Under the pieces are notes generated by a model. It was not told where the DNA came from, ran no database searches, and worked only from the letters and a program-made list of their open reading frames with translations. DNA of 64,000 nucleotides from Andrena cerasifolii (lineage: Eukaryota > Arthropoda > Insecta > Hymenoptera > Andrenidae), in NCBI RefSeq assembly GCF_050908995.1, contig NC_135125.1:8271011-8335010 (forward strand). The letters run 5' to 3'. The translations under genes and the position numbers were made by a program. This document shows, one piece after another, positions 30,493 through 43,952 of this stretch. Numbering within the stretch: the stretch's first letter is position 1; every line of letters begins with the position of its first letter.

Positions 30493-33400
30493 TCGTCCCA
30501 AAACCCGAAACGGTTCTAAGGTAAAAAGAAATAATGTATTAGATCGCGGCGTCGCATTTGCTGTGGGCGAAATAAATTAATTGGCCTGCAATCGTTTTTA
30601 AATATACAATTATAAATTCATTAAGACGGTTTTGGCCGAGAAATGGCTCATTCAACAGGTTAAACATGCTGCTCTATTTAAATTTATTTGACTCGAGGTA
30701 ATATGTTTCATTTATTTATAGACAGAAGGGTACGGAGTGGAGAGTATTCGAGAAACGATTTTAGAAAACATATAAAAAAAACAATAAAAGAAAGATTATC
30801 CAGTCGTCACTGATATCATTACTTATTTTATTAGACCTTAAAGCAGAATTTCATAATATTTATCAGCTTGCAAGTTTTTCATAAAATTTATCGTTTTAAT
30901 CATTTTTACTTCATTTGGTGGATTGGCAAAGCTGAGTTACTTTTTCTCGTACCTTAAAAGCTTATTGGCGGTCTGCTACTTTCATTCCACATGCACGAAG
31001 CAATTTATTTTTTTCATTTATTGTATTGATCCCCAATATTTTCAAATATTCTGTGACATGCCTCCACGATGAGAAAATCTATTTGCTTTTTCACATGATA
31101 TATTCGATCGCGGACGAAACATTTCAAAGCAATCTGTGTATACAATGGAACTGATATATTATCAAACTGCACATGACATTTGCGAAATAAAATTCTGTCG
31201 AATTTAAGACACGTTGGAAATAAATGCGTTTTAAAACGGGCTTTAAAAAAAAATGCCACCGTAAAAATACCCTTCGGATGTAAAAACGAATATATATATA
31301 CGCACACTCAGGAATAGCGAGGGGAGACTTTTTTACCATTATACTTTATTCTTCGAAAATATTGATTTGGGACGGTTTCGAAATAAGCCGTTCAATTTGA
31401 AAAAGAGAAGGTAGGATAATGCTATGTGAGCGCAGAATGTTATTGGTACTTTCGTTTGTCATGTAAATCCCAAGATATATGTAAAGGGAACAGTGCCAAG
31501 TATGCAGCAAGATAATACAGAATGACGAAACATTCACGATTTAAATTTGAATAAATAATATCCCAAAAGAAATCTACAGCTTGTGTTACCATAAGACAAA
31601 GCATCTGCAGCGATTCAACACGTTCCTTTTAAATGTCCTTTCATTGTGGAACAATTTATTTCATTCCTTGCTGTCAACGCAACAAATGCCCCGAAATCTA
31701 TTATTTCTCGTCATTATAGTTACCATTGCTCAAACAACTACCGCTGCCCAATGTAAAAATAATCAGCAACGGTCCAAGTAACAAGGAAAACCACATTTAT
31801 TAAAAATCCGCTCCAAGTGCGGTGCAGCCCAGTTGACAATTTTTGATCACCAACTTTGGAATGATCCGTGAAATGAAATCACTCGATCGCGTGTTTTGGA
31901 TCGTTCCTCGCAGAACGAAGAGCTCCGATCGCTGAATTTTCTAGCAGCCAATCTTTGCAAGAGTAACGAGACCGAAGTAGATCGGGGCGGTCGGGCCACC
32001 GCGATTTATTCGACTGTTGAACGTCTGCCATGCTAATTTTCTCGGGTCACAATTCACCAGGGTCTGGAATAGAATGGTTCGCAGTGGATTGTGAAAAAAA
32101 AAGAAGTCGGCCGATACTCGATAGAAGTCAGAGAGTCGCCGAGATACACTTGGACGACTTGATCGTCAGTTTCTCACGAGGGTGGTCGAATTCTGATGTT
32201 CGATCTTGTAACGCGTGACTCCTAATTGATGATCGAGCCTTCTCTAATTAGGACCGCCTGTTCCACGATCGGCAATTGGCACGACACGAAAGTGGGTCGT
32301 GGCTCCGCGTTTCGCCCTACGTTCGTTGCCTACGTTTTGCGACCACGCTGTTGCGCAAGCAGATACTTCAAATTCATAGTGTTCGTCCATGCTGCGAAGG
32401 ATTAGAAGCATAACAGCGATAGTAGGTCGTGGGGAGAAATGGTGAAATGTTAGAAAGGAAGGAAGTCGCGCTACTGCTGGTAATAGTAGCATTACTATTG
32501 CTAGTAATTACTATTTAAGGATCGTCGTTACTAGTAATAGTAGGTCGTTATTACAAAGGAACAGCAAGATCGAATGGGGAAGAGGATAATGCCTGGAAGT
32601 ACTTAATTGAGAAAGTGTGCAATGGGCGAGGTTCGGGGAAAGATGGTTCGAAGTGGATTAATACAGATATCCACGAAATGGTATCAGGTTAATCCTTGAA
32701 ATTCAAATTACCTTCGTATATTCGAGCGGCGTGCAATTTTTCTCTATATTCTTTTAAAAAATTAGGTTGCTTTGGACTGTGAATTATTATGGTAAGGGCT
32801 ATAGTTTAGCTTCTACAAATAGTAAAGTGTAAATTTTTAGTCCTGGCAAGGGAAACAAAGACTTTAGAAATTCTGGAATTTAAAATCACTTTGTGTTACA
32901 AAAAAGTAGTGGAGGTGTCTGTAAACATTAAACTGCAATTTAGTAAGGTATATTTCTATTGCATAATTGAAGAGTCCTGGTAGAAAACACTGCGAGTGGC
33001 AAATTTAAAAAAATTATCAAAAAATGATTTACGTGCCAATGGTAATACTATGGTTGGCATAGAATTGGATTTTTGACGCTTAAAGTGTTTTCTACAAAGA
33101 CTCTTCAATTTATGATATGTTTCTCAAACAGTTATGTTCTTTAATCATAAAATTGCTTGTTTAAAAATAAATCGAAAACGCGCAGCGGAGTTTTCTCGGG
33201 CGATCTTCTGGTTTCGAGAAAATCTGTTTCAAAAATGCGTGGAGCATCCACGGTCTTGACTAAAATTCAATTTAATGAATTTCCCTATAAACGACGATCA
33301 CGCGCATAAATTATGGTAATTTATAATAAAGATTCTATGTTCTCGTAATTAATTTTGTAGATCGAACGTATAAAAACAGCTAGAATCCGGCTCATTATAC

Positions 33401-36400
33401 TTTTAGAATTGATTTTTTTTTAAACCTGAGACTCGCATAATTTATTCTACATTTTCGATTTATTTTTGGGCTCCGCCAAATATTGTTGTCCGCAATGTGT
33501 AAATCATTCCCTTACGCAATAACGAGAAATGTAAACTCCATTATTAACTCACGAGGCAAGGACAAAGCCCCAGAAACTGCAGTTTAATTTTAATTAAAGG
33601 CGTAATCTCTGAGTTGCCGGTTCGTTCGTTAAAAGTTACTGGAAATAATTTTCGAGTTTCCAAGTTTTACTTCGCTTCTGTGGAAAAGTCGTTACCTACG
33701 ATTCAGTATAAGTCATTACCTCCCACGATTCCCCCATTGTCCCCGTTACTCCTTATTATATCGTGCCCATTATAATTACCTTCATTGTCGGGACAATAAT
33801 GGAATTCATGGCTGGGCAGAAACTTTTATTCGCAATTTGAGCGCTGCGCAAACAGAACGAGTTAAAAACGCAACATTAACATCTATCTTCCAGTTGATTT
33901 TGAAAGATCTATTGCTGCACTAGGGTTAATCTAGTATCCCCTTAAAACGTTGAAGTGGTGTAAAATTCGAGTCGATTAAAATGAACCAAATCGGGTGTCC
34001 AGTTGCTCCAGCGATATTTTAATTCAAGTAATTGCAAAAGGAATGGGGACAGCTTGCGAAAGCTTGGGTAATTCGAAAAATGGAAGCAACAAAAAAGGTA
34101 GAGTAGTTTGAGGGAATCGGACAAGCTACCAAGAAGATCGAGTAAGTGAAAAGATTTATATAACTTCTTGAAATTTGTGCAACTCGAAAACTTCCAATCG
34201 CTCGAATAAGGTTGATGTAAAATTCAAGCTACTTAGCATTTTCGAGTCCTGAGGAAATTTCGAATGTTCACGATTTCTCTTTCGTTCAGTAGGTCGAGCT
34301 GCATTGTGCGTCACGTGCACTGATTACACATTTTAGTACGCCAGAACAAGAACCGCGTTCAAAGTCGAACAACTTAATACTGCCATGATGATCGTCAGTG
34401 CGACTGATTTAGACAGAGGGAAATAAAATATTCCATTGGACTGCCGTGTCAGCGGTGACTAGGATTCTATGACATTTCGATCGACAAACCTTATGCGTGT
34501 ATGCAAATGACGCAACGTGCTAATGCACTTACAGTTGGTCGATTAGATCAATCGTAAACACTCGGAGCCACGACTAATAAATATAACGCTCCGCATTGCA
34601 AATCGGAGTACTCTATAGGGTCCGAAAATTTCTAAAACAACCAACGAACTCTCGATCCGTTTCGAAAAGTTTCTACCTTGATCTACAAACATTTACTTTA
34701 CTATCGCAAATCGACCGTCGTCTCGTGCTCAAATACAAGTAATCATTAAAAAAAGTCTGGGGAAGAAAATTCGAGTCGAATAAAATACTTTTGATCCTGC
34801 CGAACCTGGGGTGTTTAATCGACAATCGCTATTGGAACTTGCGAGACAAATTCGACGAAATTAGAGAATACTATTCGAAGAATTCTTCAACATTGCGCAA
34901 CGCGAGACTCGTTTTCAGTTTCACACTTTGCGCGACTCCTTTTATTTCCAAGTATCCTTATTATCCTCGCTATCCACGATTTTGCACGCTGTTTTATCGC
35001 TCCCTTACGAAACTTCTGTCATTCCTGTGCGATGGAAATTTTCATTTGAAAATTTCCGCCTTGAAATTGCCGTTTGCCTCCGCGTGGCTGTTGCAGGTCC
35101 CCTTCGACAATTCTCTACTATGTTTAAATCAGCTGGCCTTGCCGGCGTGGAGACAGTTATCTTTTTTAGCATGAAAGTACTTTACGACACAGTTTGCGGT
35201 ACACAGCTGCACTGCCCTGTGGAATGAATTTTTGCCGGGAATATTCCTAGGATATTTTTGCGCTTGCTCCTCGATTGAATGCTCGCGTCCAGCGGTGTAC
35301 ACTCGCCCCTTTCGGAGCTTTAATTCAGACTTTCCGCGATACCCAATTTCCCCTCGAAAGGAACGGGGTCTGGCATCATTGTGTCGCGCATCGATCGAAT
35401 TTTGCGAATAATTTCTGAAGACCGAGCTGCTCGAGATATTCGAGTAACGAGCTCGTTTCGAACGCTCCAGTTAAGTTCAACTCTGCTCTTTTTTTCCAAA
35501 TACACTCGGACAGCTTTAGCACACTGGCTTCGGTATAACGATCTGGACTCGTAGCTCGTGACGTAAGCTGAAGTGCGCATCTGCGAGTTGAAGTCGCAGC
35601 GAGGTATGGCGTGATTTAATGCAATTAATTCAATTCGATTCAATACCGAAAAGGCTGCTCCCTTGGCGGAGTGCGCTGCGATGGAATGAAAGAAATGTTT
35701 CAAGGCATGCTTTGCCCGGTTACTCTATTTACAGAGATTATGTGGCACGCCGAGGCGTGTTTCACGTGTTCCTAATGAATCGCTGATATTCTATGCGCTG
35801 GCGAGGCTCTCTCGCCATCATTCCCGTTTAGTGTTCCCTTGGCAATTGAGTTTTGGCGCGTGACTGGTAAACATTTTAACGTTCTTCTGTAGTTCGCAGG
35901 TAATATTCGGCTTAAAAAGTGCATGTAATCCAATTTCAAGGTGGGACTCTTGTTTCTTACATCCGTAGTTTCCCGCGGAACCAATAGAAACTAAAATTAA
36001 AACAGAACTACTAAATTGCTGGCCGAGAAACGGCGATTATTTCGAGATAAACTCGGCCGTGTTTGTGCGTTACTAGAAATTCGCGACTTTTTAATTTTTT
36101 TTATGAAAATCTCGAGTTTCTGCGGACCATGTCAGAGGTTTCGCGGGAAATGGCACATGTTTTACACATCCTGTAATTTCTTCTATTCGATCTGGTCAAG
36201 GGGACATTCTCATTAAAATTTTTCTGAAAATGGATTTTTTGGCATATATATTTATAACTGATTATAGGACTAGAAGTAAAATTAGTATCAATGGATGAAT
36301 AAAGTTTATTAAAGTTGATGAAATAATAGTAATCATTATTAAAAGGGCTAGAAGTATACATAATATTTTTATGTAGAGAGAAGTTGTCATAAACAAAAAG

Positions 36401-36506
36401 TAGTTTAAATTGAAACTTTAATTTTGGGTATTGATAATATCTTTATAAGATTTTTTTGAATTTTGCCTGTGAGAATTTTGTACCTAAACAAAATTAAATA
36501 TAGGTA
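30493..36506. other. Long AT-rich spacer; nothing recognised
   Basis: Only scattered short open frames on both strands. A small (TAGTAAT)-like patch lies at 32480-32550. No repeats, splice-supported coding sequence or RNA gene seen. Confidence 0.4.
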
Positions 36507-36560
36507 GGGGAGACCGGGGCGAAAAGTTCCGGGGGTAAGTTGTTCCGACGGCTCTATTAT
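36507..36560 (+). mobile_element. Truncated end of the GGGGAGACCGGGG element family
   Basis: GGGGAGACCGGGGCGAAAAG followed by CCGGGGGTAAGTTGTTCCGA matches the left end of the element at 41719, including the preceding TA (36505-36506). No matching right end is found before 37245, so only one end remains. Confidence 0.7.
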
Positions 36561-37244
36561 CCTTGAATAACGAATAAATAAAGGCCATAAAGTTGTTTTA
36601 CTGCAAGCTGTATACTCTCTCGAAAAAGAATCCTAAAGACCACCTATTTTCTGATCAATTTCATGGAAATGTCCCCTTAAGGTTTCAAAGGTATCGATCT
36701 CGTTCTAAATTGGGCAGATGAACAGTAAAAGAGCAGGCAATCATTTATTAATATTACTTGTTCATTCCTTTTGTGGTGCTAGATACACCTTTCAACTCGA
36801 GTACCTATATGTATACCGAGCAGCAGCGAGGTCCCCCGTGTGCATATATCCATAGACAAAATGGCGAAATGTCTAGAGCCGCTACCCACTTCATTCCCTA
36901 GCACGAAATCTGTAGGGGTAGCGATGGGTAGAGTCAAGGATTAGCGGACGATTTGCTATCGATCCATTAGAATTTGGTGACTGACAAGCAATGCCCTCCC
37001 AGGTCCTCCTTTGTACCTCACCTTGTAGCACTTACACACCTCGCTATTGCTCGGTATGCCTACGTACAGAGTAATAGGGAGGCTTCTAGCGCGCACGCTC
37101 ATACAGAAGCTGGGAACTGGGAACTCTGTAAAGTCGATGACCTTCTCCACCCCTTAGCGCGAATTCGATGGAGATAAGAATTCCTCCATTTTAGACTCGC
37201 CAGGTGGTCCAGTATCGAAGCATAACTATTGGATAGCCTACAAC
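36561..37244. other. Spacer between two mobile-element ends
   Basis: No gene recognised. Some of the left part may still belong to the truncated element, whose interior is not conserved enough to tell. Confidence 0.3.
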
Positions 37245-37653
37245 CAGTGGCGGACTGGGTCTAAAAATATTGGTCGCCAGGGCCCGCAACTATAAGGCCT
37301 CGTATAACCCGAATCAGAATTATTTTTTTAGAGTTATTTATTATATCTTTAAATACAAAGCTCTGATTAGATATCAATTTGGTGTTTACTTCGAAAGGTT
37401 ACCCACATAAATGACTAAAAACCAATTTCAGGATTTCGCCCTAATCAACTCCTAAGGGGGTGGTGAAATGTGTTTTCACGGAGTCCTTAATATCTCTTAG
37501 GCCCGAAGTGAAGCGCGGGTGTATGTTGCTAGTGTATTATATTTCCATAAAAGATCATTAACATTTTTAACATGTCGGGTGTTTAAGGGGGCCCACAGGA
37601 CCCACTTGCCATCGGGCAAGCTGACACCCTAGGCCCTAGGCAGTCCGCCACTG
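37245..37653. mobile_element. hAT-type MITE, 409 bp, with CAGTGGCGGACT ends
   Basis: Left end CAGTGGCGGACTGGGTC, right end the inverse of CAGTGGCGGACTGCCTAG. The 8-bp flanks CCTACAAC (37237-37244) and CTTACAAC (37654-37661) differ by one base, a hAT target duplication. No transposase. Confidence 0.87.
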
Positions 37654-37661
37654 CTTACAAC

Positions 37662-38821
37662 CCTCCGTTACAACCCTTCTTCTTCTCACACCCTTATCTT
37701 AACTCCTACACACTTCACTGCTTGGTATAGTCCCATATTTCGACACTTCGAGGGCAAGTTCAATTTGTAATGAGGCCCTCAAATACTCGGAGGCCTGGAT
37801 AGTAGGAGCTCAAATTTGAATCCATCAAACCTGATCAATACGAGTCGAACGAACGCAGATACGTTCGTGAAACAAAGGGAACGACCACCAAGGCCGATCG
37901 AAGCCAAAATATGTTTGCGTTTCCGGGGCGGCGGAAAGCGAGCGGGGTATTTTATTGTAACGCGGCTGGCACAAGCGCCGCGACGCGAGAAACAGTTTCG
38001 AACGCCCTTTCGCTCCGGCGGAGCACTTGTGTAAATAGCATTAGGATGCTACTCTCCGCGCTGCGCGATGGGCGGACGGCTTTAATGAGAGGGAGAGGTA
38101 TTAAAGGAGGGTTCTCATGTGACGACACGAGCGTCCATCGATCGTGCCGGCACGGGGAATTCGAAAGCCGCAGGCCAACCGGCGCGGGGCAGTGCAGGAA
38201 ATTAAAATCAAAGCTCGTTTCAGCGTTCTGCTGGGGCCCTTCCGTTCTTCCGACGCCGGCACGCGAGAATCGCCTTCGTTGCTGCTCCGTTGCGACAGAT
38301 TGCACGTGTTTGTACACACGTTCCCCGCGCCGCGAAACGCATTATCCAATCGTTCGTCGCTTTTTTTTTCCCCCAGCCCGCAATCGAGCGGGGAAATTGT
38401 CCACGTTCCTCGATCGCATTTCCATACGATTCTTCGCGTGACAAGCATAATGCCAGCCCGTGAACACCAATTTTCTACCTCGTTCGTTCATTTCCCCCCT
38501 TCGCTCCATTTCGCGACGCTTTTTCTCTCGTACATTTGGAGTTGTATCAATTTCTGCCATCCACCATCGCGATCAACGTGAACGCTTAGAATGTCAACGC
38601 CATCACTTACCATCAGACACATTTTGTCTTTCTTACATTGCATTCCCTGGAAGCGACGTCCCTAGATATAATTTCACTAGATCCTCTTAAATTATTCGAG
38701 TCGATGACTCATGGTATAGTATCATAAAATGCGCTGTTAATTCCATTCCAGAAGCCGCTAGCAAACTAAACCAAATTTTTGCCCTCCTAAGTATGGAACC
38801 TCGTAAAGTCCCTGCTCGTAA
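37662..38821. other. GC-rich island 37840-38600, no supported gene
   Basis: Several overlapping open frames on both strands reflect GC content (few stops) rather than a gene; none shows a domain. It could be an alternative promoter of the long gene (inference). Confidence 0.35.
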
Positions 38822-39579
38822 TAGGACTGTAACGAATATTCGAATAATGTAAATATTCGAATACCAGAGATTTCGAATTTAAGATTCGAATATTCGAGTA
38901 TCAGAGAATTCGAATTTGAGATTCGAATATTCGAATATCAGAGAATTCGAATTTAAGATTCAAATACTAGAGAATTCGAATTTAAGATTCAAATACTAGA
39001 GAATTCGAATTTGAGATACGAATATTCGAATACCAGAGAATTCGAATTCGAGTATCAGAGAATTCGAATTTGAGATTCGAATATTCGAATACCAGAGAAT
39101 TCGAATTTGAGATTCAAATATACCAGAGAATTCAAATATACCACAGAATTCGAATTTGAGATTCGAATAACAGGAGTATTCGAATACTCGGGGTGATCGA
39201 ACTTCGTATGGTACCGAATAGTAATCACTATGATTAGAATAATAATATTATTAACTAATGATTGCTTTCGTTTGCAAAATGTATAAATTTACCAAAGATT
39301 AATAAAGTTACAAATTTACCGTTTGAAAAACAAATAATTCTAAAGGCAAATATAAAAATAATTTCACGATAAAGGGTGCACAAATGTTTCATGTTCAGAT
39401 TCCTATTCGGTGAAATCTGAAATTCGATCACTCCGAATATTCGAATACTCGAATTATTCGATTATTCGAACACTCCTACTCATTCGAGTACTCGCATACT
39501 CCTGATCATTCGAGTATTCGAATGCTCCTAATTATTCGTATTCTAAATTATTCGAATTATTCGAATAAATACAGCTCTA
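38822..39579. mobile_element. ATTCGAA-rich element, copy B, with internal minisatellite
   Basis: Ends TAGGACTGTAACGAATATTC and (inverted) TAGAGCTGTATTTATTCGAA. 38860-39180 is a tandem of about 30-36-bp units made of GAATTCGAATTTGAGATTCG plus AATATTCGAATACCAGA. 39200-39415 is the non-satellite middle shared with copy A. Confidence 0.78.
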
Positions 39580-41224
39580 CTTCACAGTTCACCTGTTCAC
39601 GTGTCACCTCAAACTAGTCTCGCGACTTTGAGCTAAAAGTATAGCCTGGACTAAAGTCAGACGCTCGAAGCACTGAGCCATACTACTTCGTTTCTCGAAA
39701 GAGCCGGCTGCAAATAGTCGCCTCGCCACTGGATCCCGAATTCGGCCCCGCGTGGACCCCATTTTTCACACCCAGCCGCGACTAAATTCAAGATCGCTGA
39801 GGAGACGAGAAGCGAATCTAGGTGTCTATCAATGTTACCCAAGAGTCGCGACGCTGGTCACGATTTACGATGCGTCCAGTTGGATCGGTCGATGCTCGTC
39901 GGCCCTGAAGGCTTACCTCGCCTACGTCCACGCCCACGTTTCCACCGCAGAGAGACAGAGAGGAGAGGCGAAGCAGAGTGAAAGACAGGGTGCGGGATAA
40001 AGAGGAAGAGAGGGAGAGAGAGGGATAAAAGAAAACGATAGTAAAAACTTGTCTCTATCTCTCTCTTCATCTCCGTACTATTCCTCTCTTTCTGCAACCC
40101 TCCCCCTTTGTTTATTCCAGCCTCTTTTAATACCTCCTTTTTTTTTACCACCCCCAACTCCTTCAATCTCATTCCACCTATTTTCCCCATTTTTCCGCAC
40201 ACTTCTAATTGGTTCTCTCTCCTCCGACCGTTCCGCAGCTTGTCTCATTGTCTCCCCTCTTTGTCCCATCCAACTCTGCCTCCCGAAGCTCTGCCGTCTC
40301 GTCTCCTTTTGTCAAGCCACTGGAATTCGGTGCAATTCGGGCCCCGTCTTGCTTGTTAATACATCGCCGAAGAAAAACGTGCGCGGTGTATTCGAGTGGG
40401 TGCGAGTCGTGTGCAGAGAGGCGCACAAGCCTGTCAGCGTTAGAGGTACGAGAGAACGCTGCTCGGCTTCGTTTCTAGCACCGCGAGGTTCACGGCTCGT
40501 CGCTGTGAACGCCCCTTTAGAAACGGATCGATGGATACCAGCAAGCACAGCCGCTTCGGAGGAATCGGTTCGAAAGCGTCTCGTGCTTCCCGGATCGATG
40601 AAATCCAAGGTTTCTTCTTAATTCCATAAATTCGTCCAGTTTATCTTTCCGCCCACCCCCCTCGGCCCGAACAAAGGGGAACATCAATCTAGCCAATAAA
40701 CGGTTTGACGAGAATAGAACGACTTTGCCTGACACGTGGTGCGATTTTAGGGGAGTTAGGTTACGTTGAATTTGCAGTTGCATTAGAAAGTTATCGTGTT
40801 GAGCGAATAGACGAAGATGAAGCTGTTTAAAAGTAAAACGTGGATAGCAGAGTACAAAAGAAGAACAATGTAGCTGGGGCATGGTAGCTTCTTTCTTCAG
40901 CAGACACTGCTTGTTGCATAAAGGCTCTCTAAGTTAGTGCGAACTAACAATGACGAATATAACAATTTAGTAAATATAGGCTCCGACTTGCAGAATGAAT
41001 ATTTTCTTATTTTTCACAGGAAGTGTTCTATTGTTATCAGTATCTTTAGTATGTTGTATGTCTTCCTCTCATTTTAAATGCAGACAATTCTGCAGGTTTT
41101 CCTTTATCCTTCGACAACAATGCTAAACTCGTTTTTTAATTTACCAAAGAATGACGGGGACGGATTTGAAGGTTTGGCGCCCCTAAGCTAACAAGCGTCT
41201 GACACCCTTTCCCTGAAATATAAT
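39580..41224. other. Mixed spacer with pyrimidine-rich tract
   Basis: 39950-40130 is a purine-rich then pyrimidine-rich tract (GAGAGA then CTCTCT). 40300-40610 is GC-rich and holds the possible alternative first exon at 40531-40609. Otherwise nothing recognised. Confidence 0.4.
40531..40609 (+). CDS. Possible alternative first coding exon (tentative)
   Basis: ATG at 40531 in a GC-rich island opens a frame reading MDTSKHSRFGGIGSKASRAS and six more residues to CAAG before GTTTCT (phase 1). The peptide is basic, Ser-rich and compact, as many alternative N-termini are, but the donor is weak and no family is recognised. It may equally be chance. Confidence 0.2.
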
Positions 41225-41350
41225 AAATTATTTTAATGCATAAGAATTGAGACAATTTTAGAATTAATTCAATATGACAATTTATATATGAGATATTGCT
41301 GATTTGGTGCGTGAGAAAAAAGTGATATATATGTTCGTTTTTAGAGTTGT
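41225..41350 (+). repeat. Dispersed repeat, partner of 56990-57115
   Basis: GAGACAATTTTAGAATTAATTC, CAATATGACAA and TTGTCTCAAGCTCC align in order with 56990-57115. A nearby motif at 41690-41715 (GCAGCCTACTTAGCCTATA) matches, inverted, 57405-57425. So this may be a copy of the 57-kb element without its minisatellite. Confidence 0.6.
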
Positions 41351-42136
41351 CTCAAGCTCCTAGTGGTCGTCCTTAAATTGCGTAACATTTTCTTAACCTA
41401 AGTTTCGATATTAATCATATAAATCTTTAAAAGAATTTTGATAACTGAAAAAATTACGTAAGGAAGGGGAGGGGGTGGAATATAAAGTCTTACGAATTCT
41501 CATGTTTGGGGAGGAAAGAGATAAGAAACCGCCCAAACTACCCTTACGTAATTTAATGACGGACCCCTATGTTTAAAGATCACCCATCGTTTTCGATGTT
41601 AGGGAAAATAAATAGACATTTTATCTTATAAAGGAAAAAAGTTACAGGCAAAAACATTTTGCTACCTATTTCAATTTCTTTCGCCCAAAATTTGCGTGCA
41701 GCCTACTTAGCCTATATAGGGGAGACCGGGGCTAAAAGTTCCGGGGGTAAGTTGCTCCGACGGCTCTATCTTCAAAATAAAAAGAGCGTTGTACTTTAAA
41801 TTATTTTTTCCGTGTGAGTTGATCACGCCACTCTGTCGCCCACTATAATAGCGTCCGCGACAGCGAATTGTGTGGTTGTAAGCAAGGAGCTATTAGTCGC
41901 GTACCAGATAAGTAAAAATTTTTCTATCATTACTTTTTGGTCTATTTCAATTATTTAACGTCGATATTATAGATTGAATCATTCTTATGGATCAAATGAC
42001 ATTTAAGAACATGGTGTAATAGTGTTTATCGTTTGAATACATGTATAAGCAGAATAGTCTTTGAAATTGCTACATGTGTCGGTAGGGGCTAGTTGTTACC
42101 GTGACTTGGGGCACGTTGTTACCGTAAAAACTTGCC

Positions 42137-43952
42137 CCGCCGCAAATAGGTCTGTGAAGATAGCACCCCCAAATTCGATTTTTTAAAAAAACTCAACTGC
42201 ATTCGTTTGTTCATCGTATGCCCATGTTTGCCCATAACAAAATTTTTTTTGCCCACCCTCCAAAAAAAGTTATGAACAAAATAAAAAATTTGTCTTCATC
42301 ACCCACGATGAATGCATTTCAATTTTTTAAAAGAAGGATACGAATATACCCGACCTGGCCACGTTTGCCCACTCTCAGATTTCATTTGCCCACCCTCCAG
42401 AATTTAAATAAAAAATAAAAACCTCGAAAAGAAGGGTACAGGTGAAGCGATCGCGTTAAAGTTCGATTTTTCTAGAAAATATTATCAAAATCGGTCTTTC
42501 AACGAGGCAGTCCGTTAGTTTAGATGTAGAAGAGATTTGCCCATGCATTAATTTCGTATGCCCACCCTCCAGAATCGAATTATTAATAAAGATAGCCAAG
42601 AAGTGCGGTACCCGTTGAAGCGATCGCGTTAAAGTTCGATTTTTCTGGAAAATATTATCGAAATCGTTCTTTCAACGATGCAGTTCATTAGTTTAGATGT
42701 AAAAGAGATTTGCCCATGCATTAATTTCGTATGCCCACCCTCCAGAATCGAATTATTAATAAAGGTAGCCAAGAAGTGCGTCGTTGGAAAGAATTCGAGT
42801 GTATCGCAGACATCTGTTTACGTTTCGGCAGTGGCACTCGGCGCTGCTACCCTTTAGGGTATCAACACTGCGTGTCGTCATCGAACGTGCCGAAACGTAA
42901 ACAGATGTCTGCGATACCCTCGAATTCCTTCCAACGACGCACGAAAGTCAGTCGGTCTACAGAGTTCGGACGCAACTCTTGCGAGACCGTGCATTCATTT
43001 ACGGTTTGTGAAGTAACTGTGAGATTATATTATTTTCCGTTGTGCGATATCATTGCGGTAATTAGTGAAAAATGACTAGAAAACCACTCTGGTGATATTC
43101 TGCACATGCTGCAGATGTGTGAAAAGTGTGAAGTGTTCGATGAGCGATACAAATTTAAGTGTCGTTCCAATAAAGTGAGAAAGAAGTGTGTGCAACATTT
43201 TTTGGATAACATGTCACCAAACACCTTCAACCTTTACGGTGAGTACAATTGATTTTGATAATTCATTCGGGAAAAAACGAACGGAAAGGTATTCGGTTCA
43301 ACGGGTACCGCACTTCTTGGCTATCTTTATTAATAATTCGATTCTGGAGGGTGGGCATACGAAATTAATGGATGGGCAAATCTCTTCTACATCTGGACAA
43401 ACGATATGCATCGTTGAAAGAACGATTTTGATAATATTTTCCAGAAAAATCGAACTTTAACGCGATCGCTTTAACGGGTACCGCACTTCTTGGCTATCTT
43501 CATTAATAATTCGATTCTGAAGGGTGGGCATACAAAATTAATGGATGGGCAAATCTCTTCTACATCTAAACTAACGAATTGCACCGTTGAAAGAACGATT
43601 TTGATAATATTTTCGAGAATAATCGAACTTTAACGCGATCGCTTCATCTATACCCATGTTTTCGCGGTTTTTATTTTTTATTTAAATTCTGAAGGGTGGG
43701 CAAATGAAATCTGAGAGTGGGCAAACGTGGCCAGATCGGGTATATTCGTATCCTTCTTTTAAAAAATTGAAATGAATTCATCGTGAGTGATGAAGACAAA
43801 TTTTTTATTTTGTTCATAACTTTTTTTGGAGGGTGGGCAAAAAAAAATTTTTTATGGGCAAACGTGGGCAAACGATGGACAAACGAATGCCGTTGAGTTT
43901 TTCCAAAAATTCGAATTTGGGGGTGCTATCGTCACAGACCTACCGCAAATGT
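42137..43952. repeat. Giant imperfect hairpin, arms of about 640 bp
   Basis: The left arm 42137-42780 is matched inverted by 43310-43952. Shared words in order include GATAGCACCCCCAAATTCGA, ATTCGTTTGTTCATCG/CGATGGACAAACGAAT, TGCCCACCCTCCA, GAAGGATACGAATATACCCG and GCGATCGCGTTAAAGTTCGA. Each arm holds a direct duplication of period about 173 bp (for example TTGCCCATGCATTAATTTCG at 42537 and 42710). The loop (42777-42942) contains a further palindrome built on ACATCTGTTTACGTTTCGGC. Confidence 0.85.
43106..43252 (+). CDS. Possible captured exon, Cys-rich 48-aa frame in hairpin loop (tentative)
   Basis: ATG 43106 to TGA 43250-43252, reading MLQMCEKCEVFDERYKFKCR and on through KKCVQHFLDNMSPNTFNLY. 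The amino-acid make-up is unusually protein-like for this tract, and a good donor (G|GTGAGT at 43239) sits where an exon would end. It lies in the unpaired loop of the giant hairpin, the usual place for captured host sequence. Family unknown; it could also be a remnant of the element's own protein. Confidence 0.3.
   Translation: MLQMCEKCEVFDERYKFKCRSNKVRKKCVQHFLDNMSPNTFNLYGEYN

Noticed and set aside
37911..38581. Several open frames of 100-176 codons on both strands
   Set aside because: They overlap each other in all frames in a GC-rich island; none has a domain or splice sites joining to anything.
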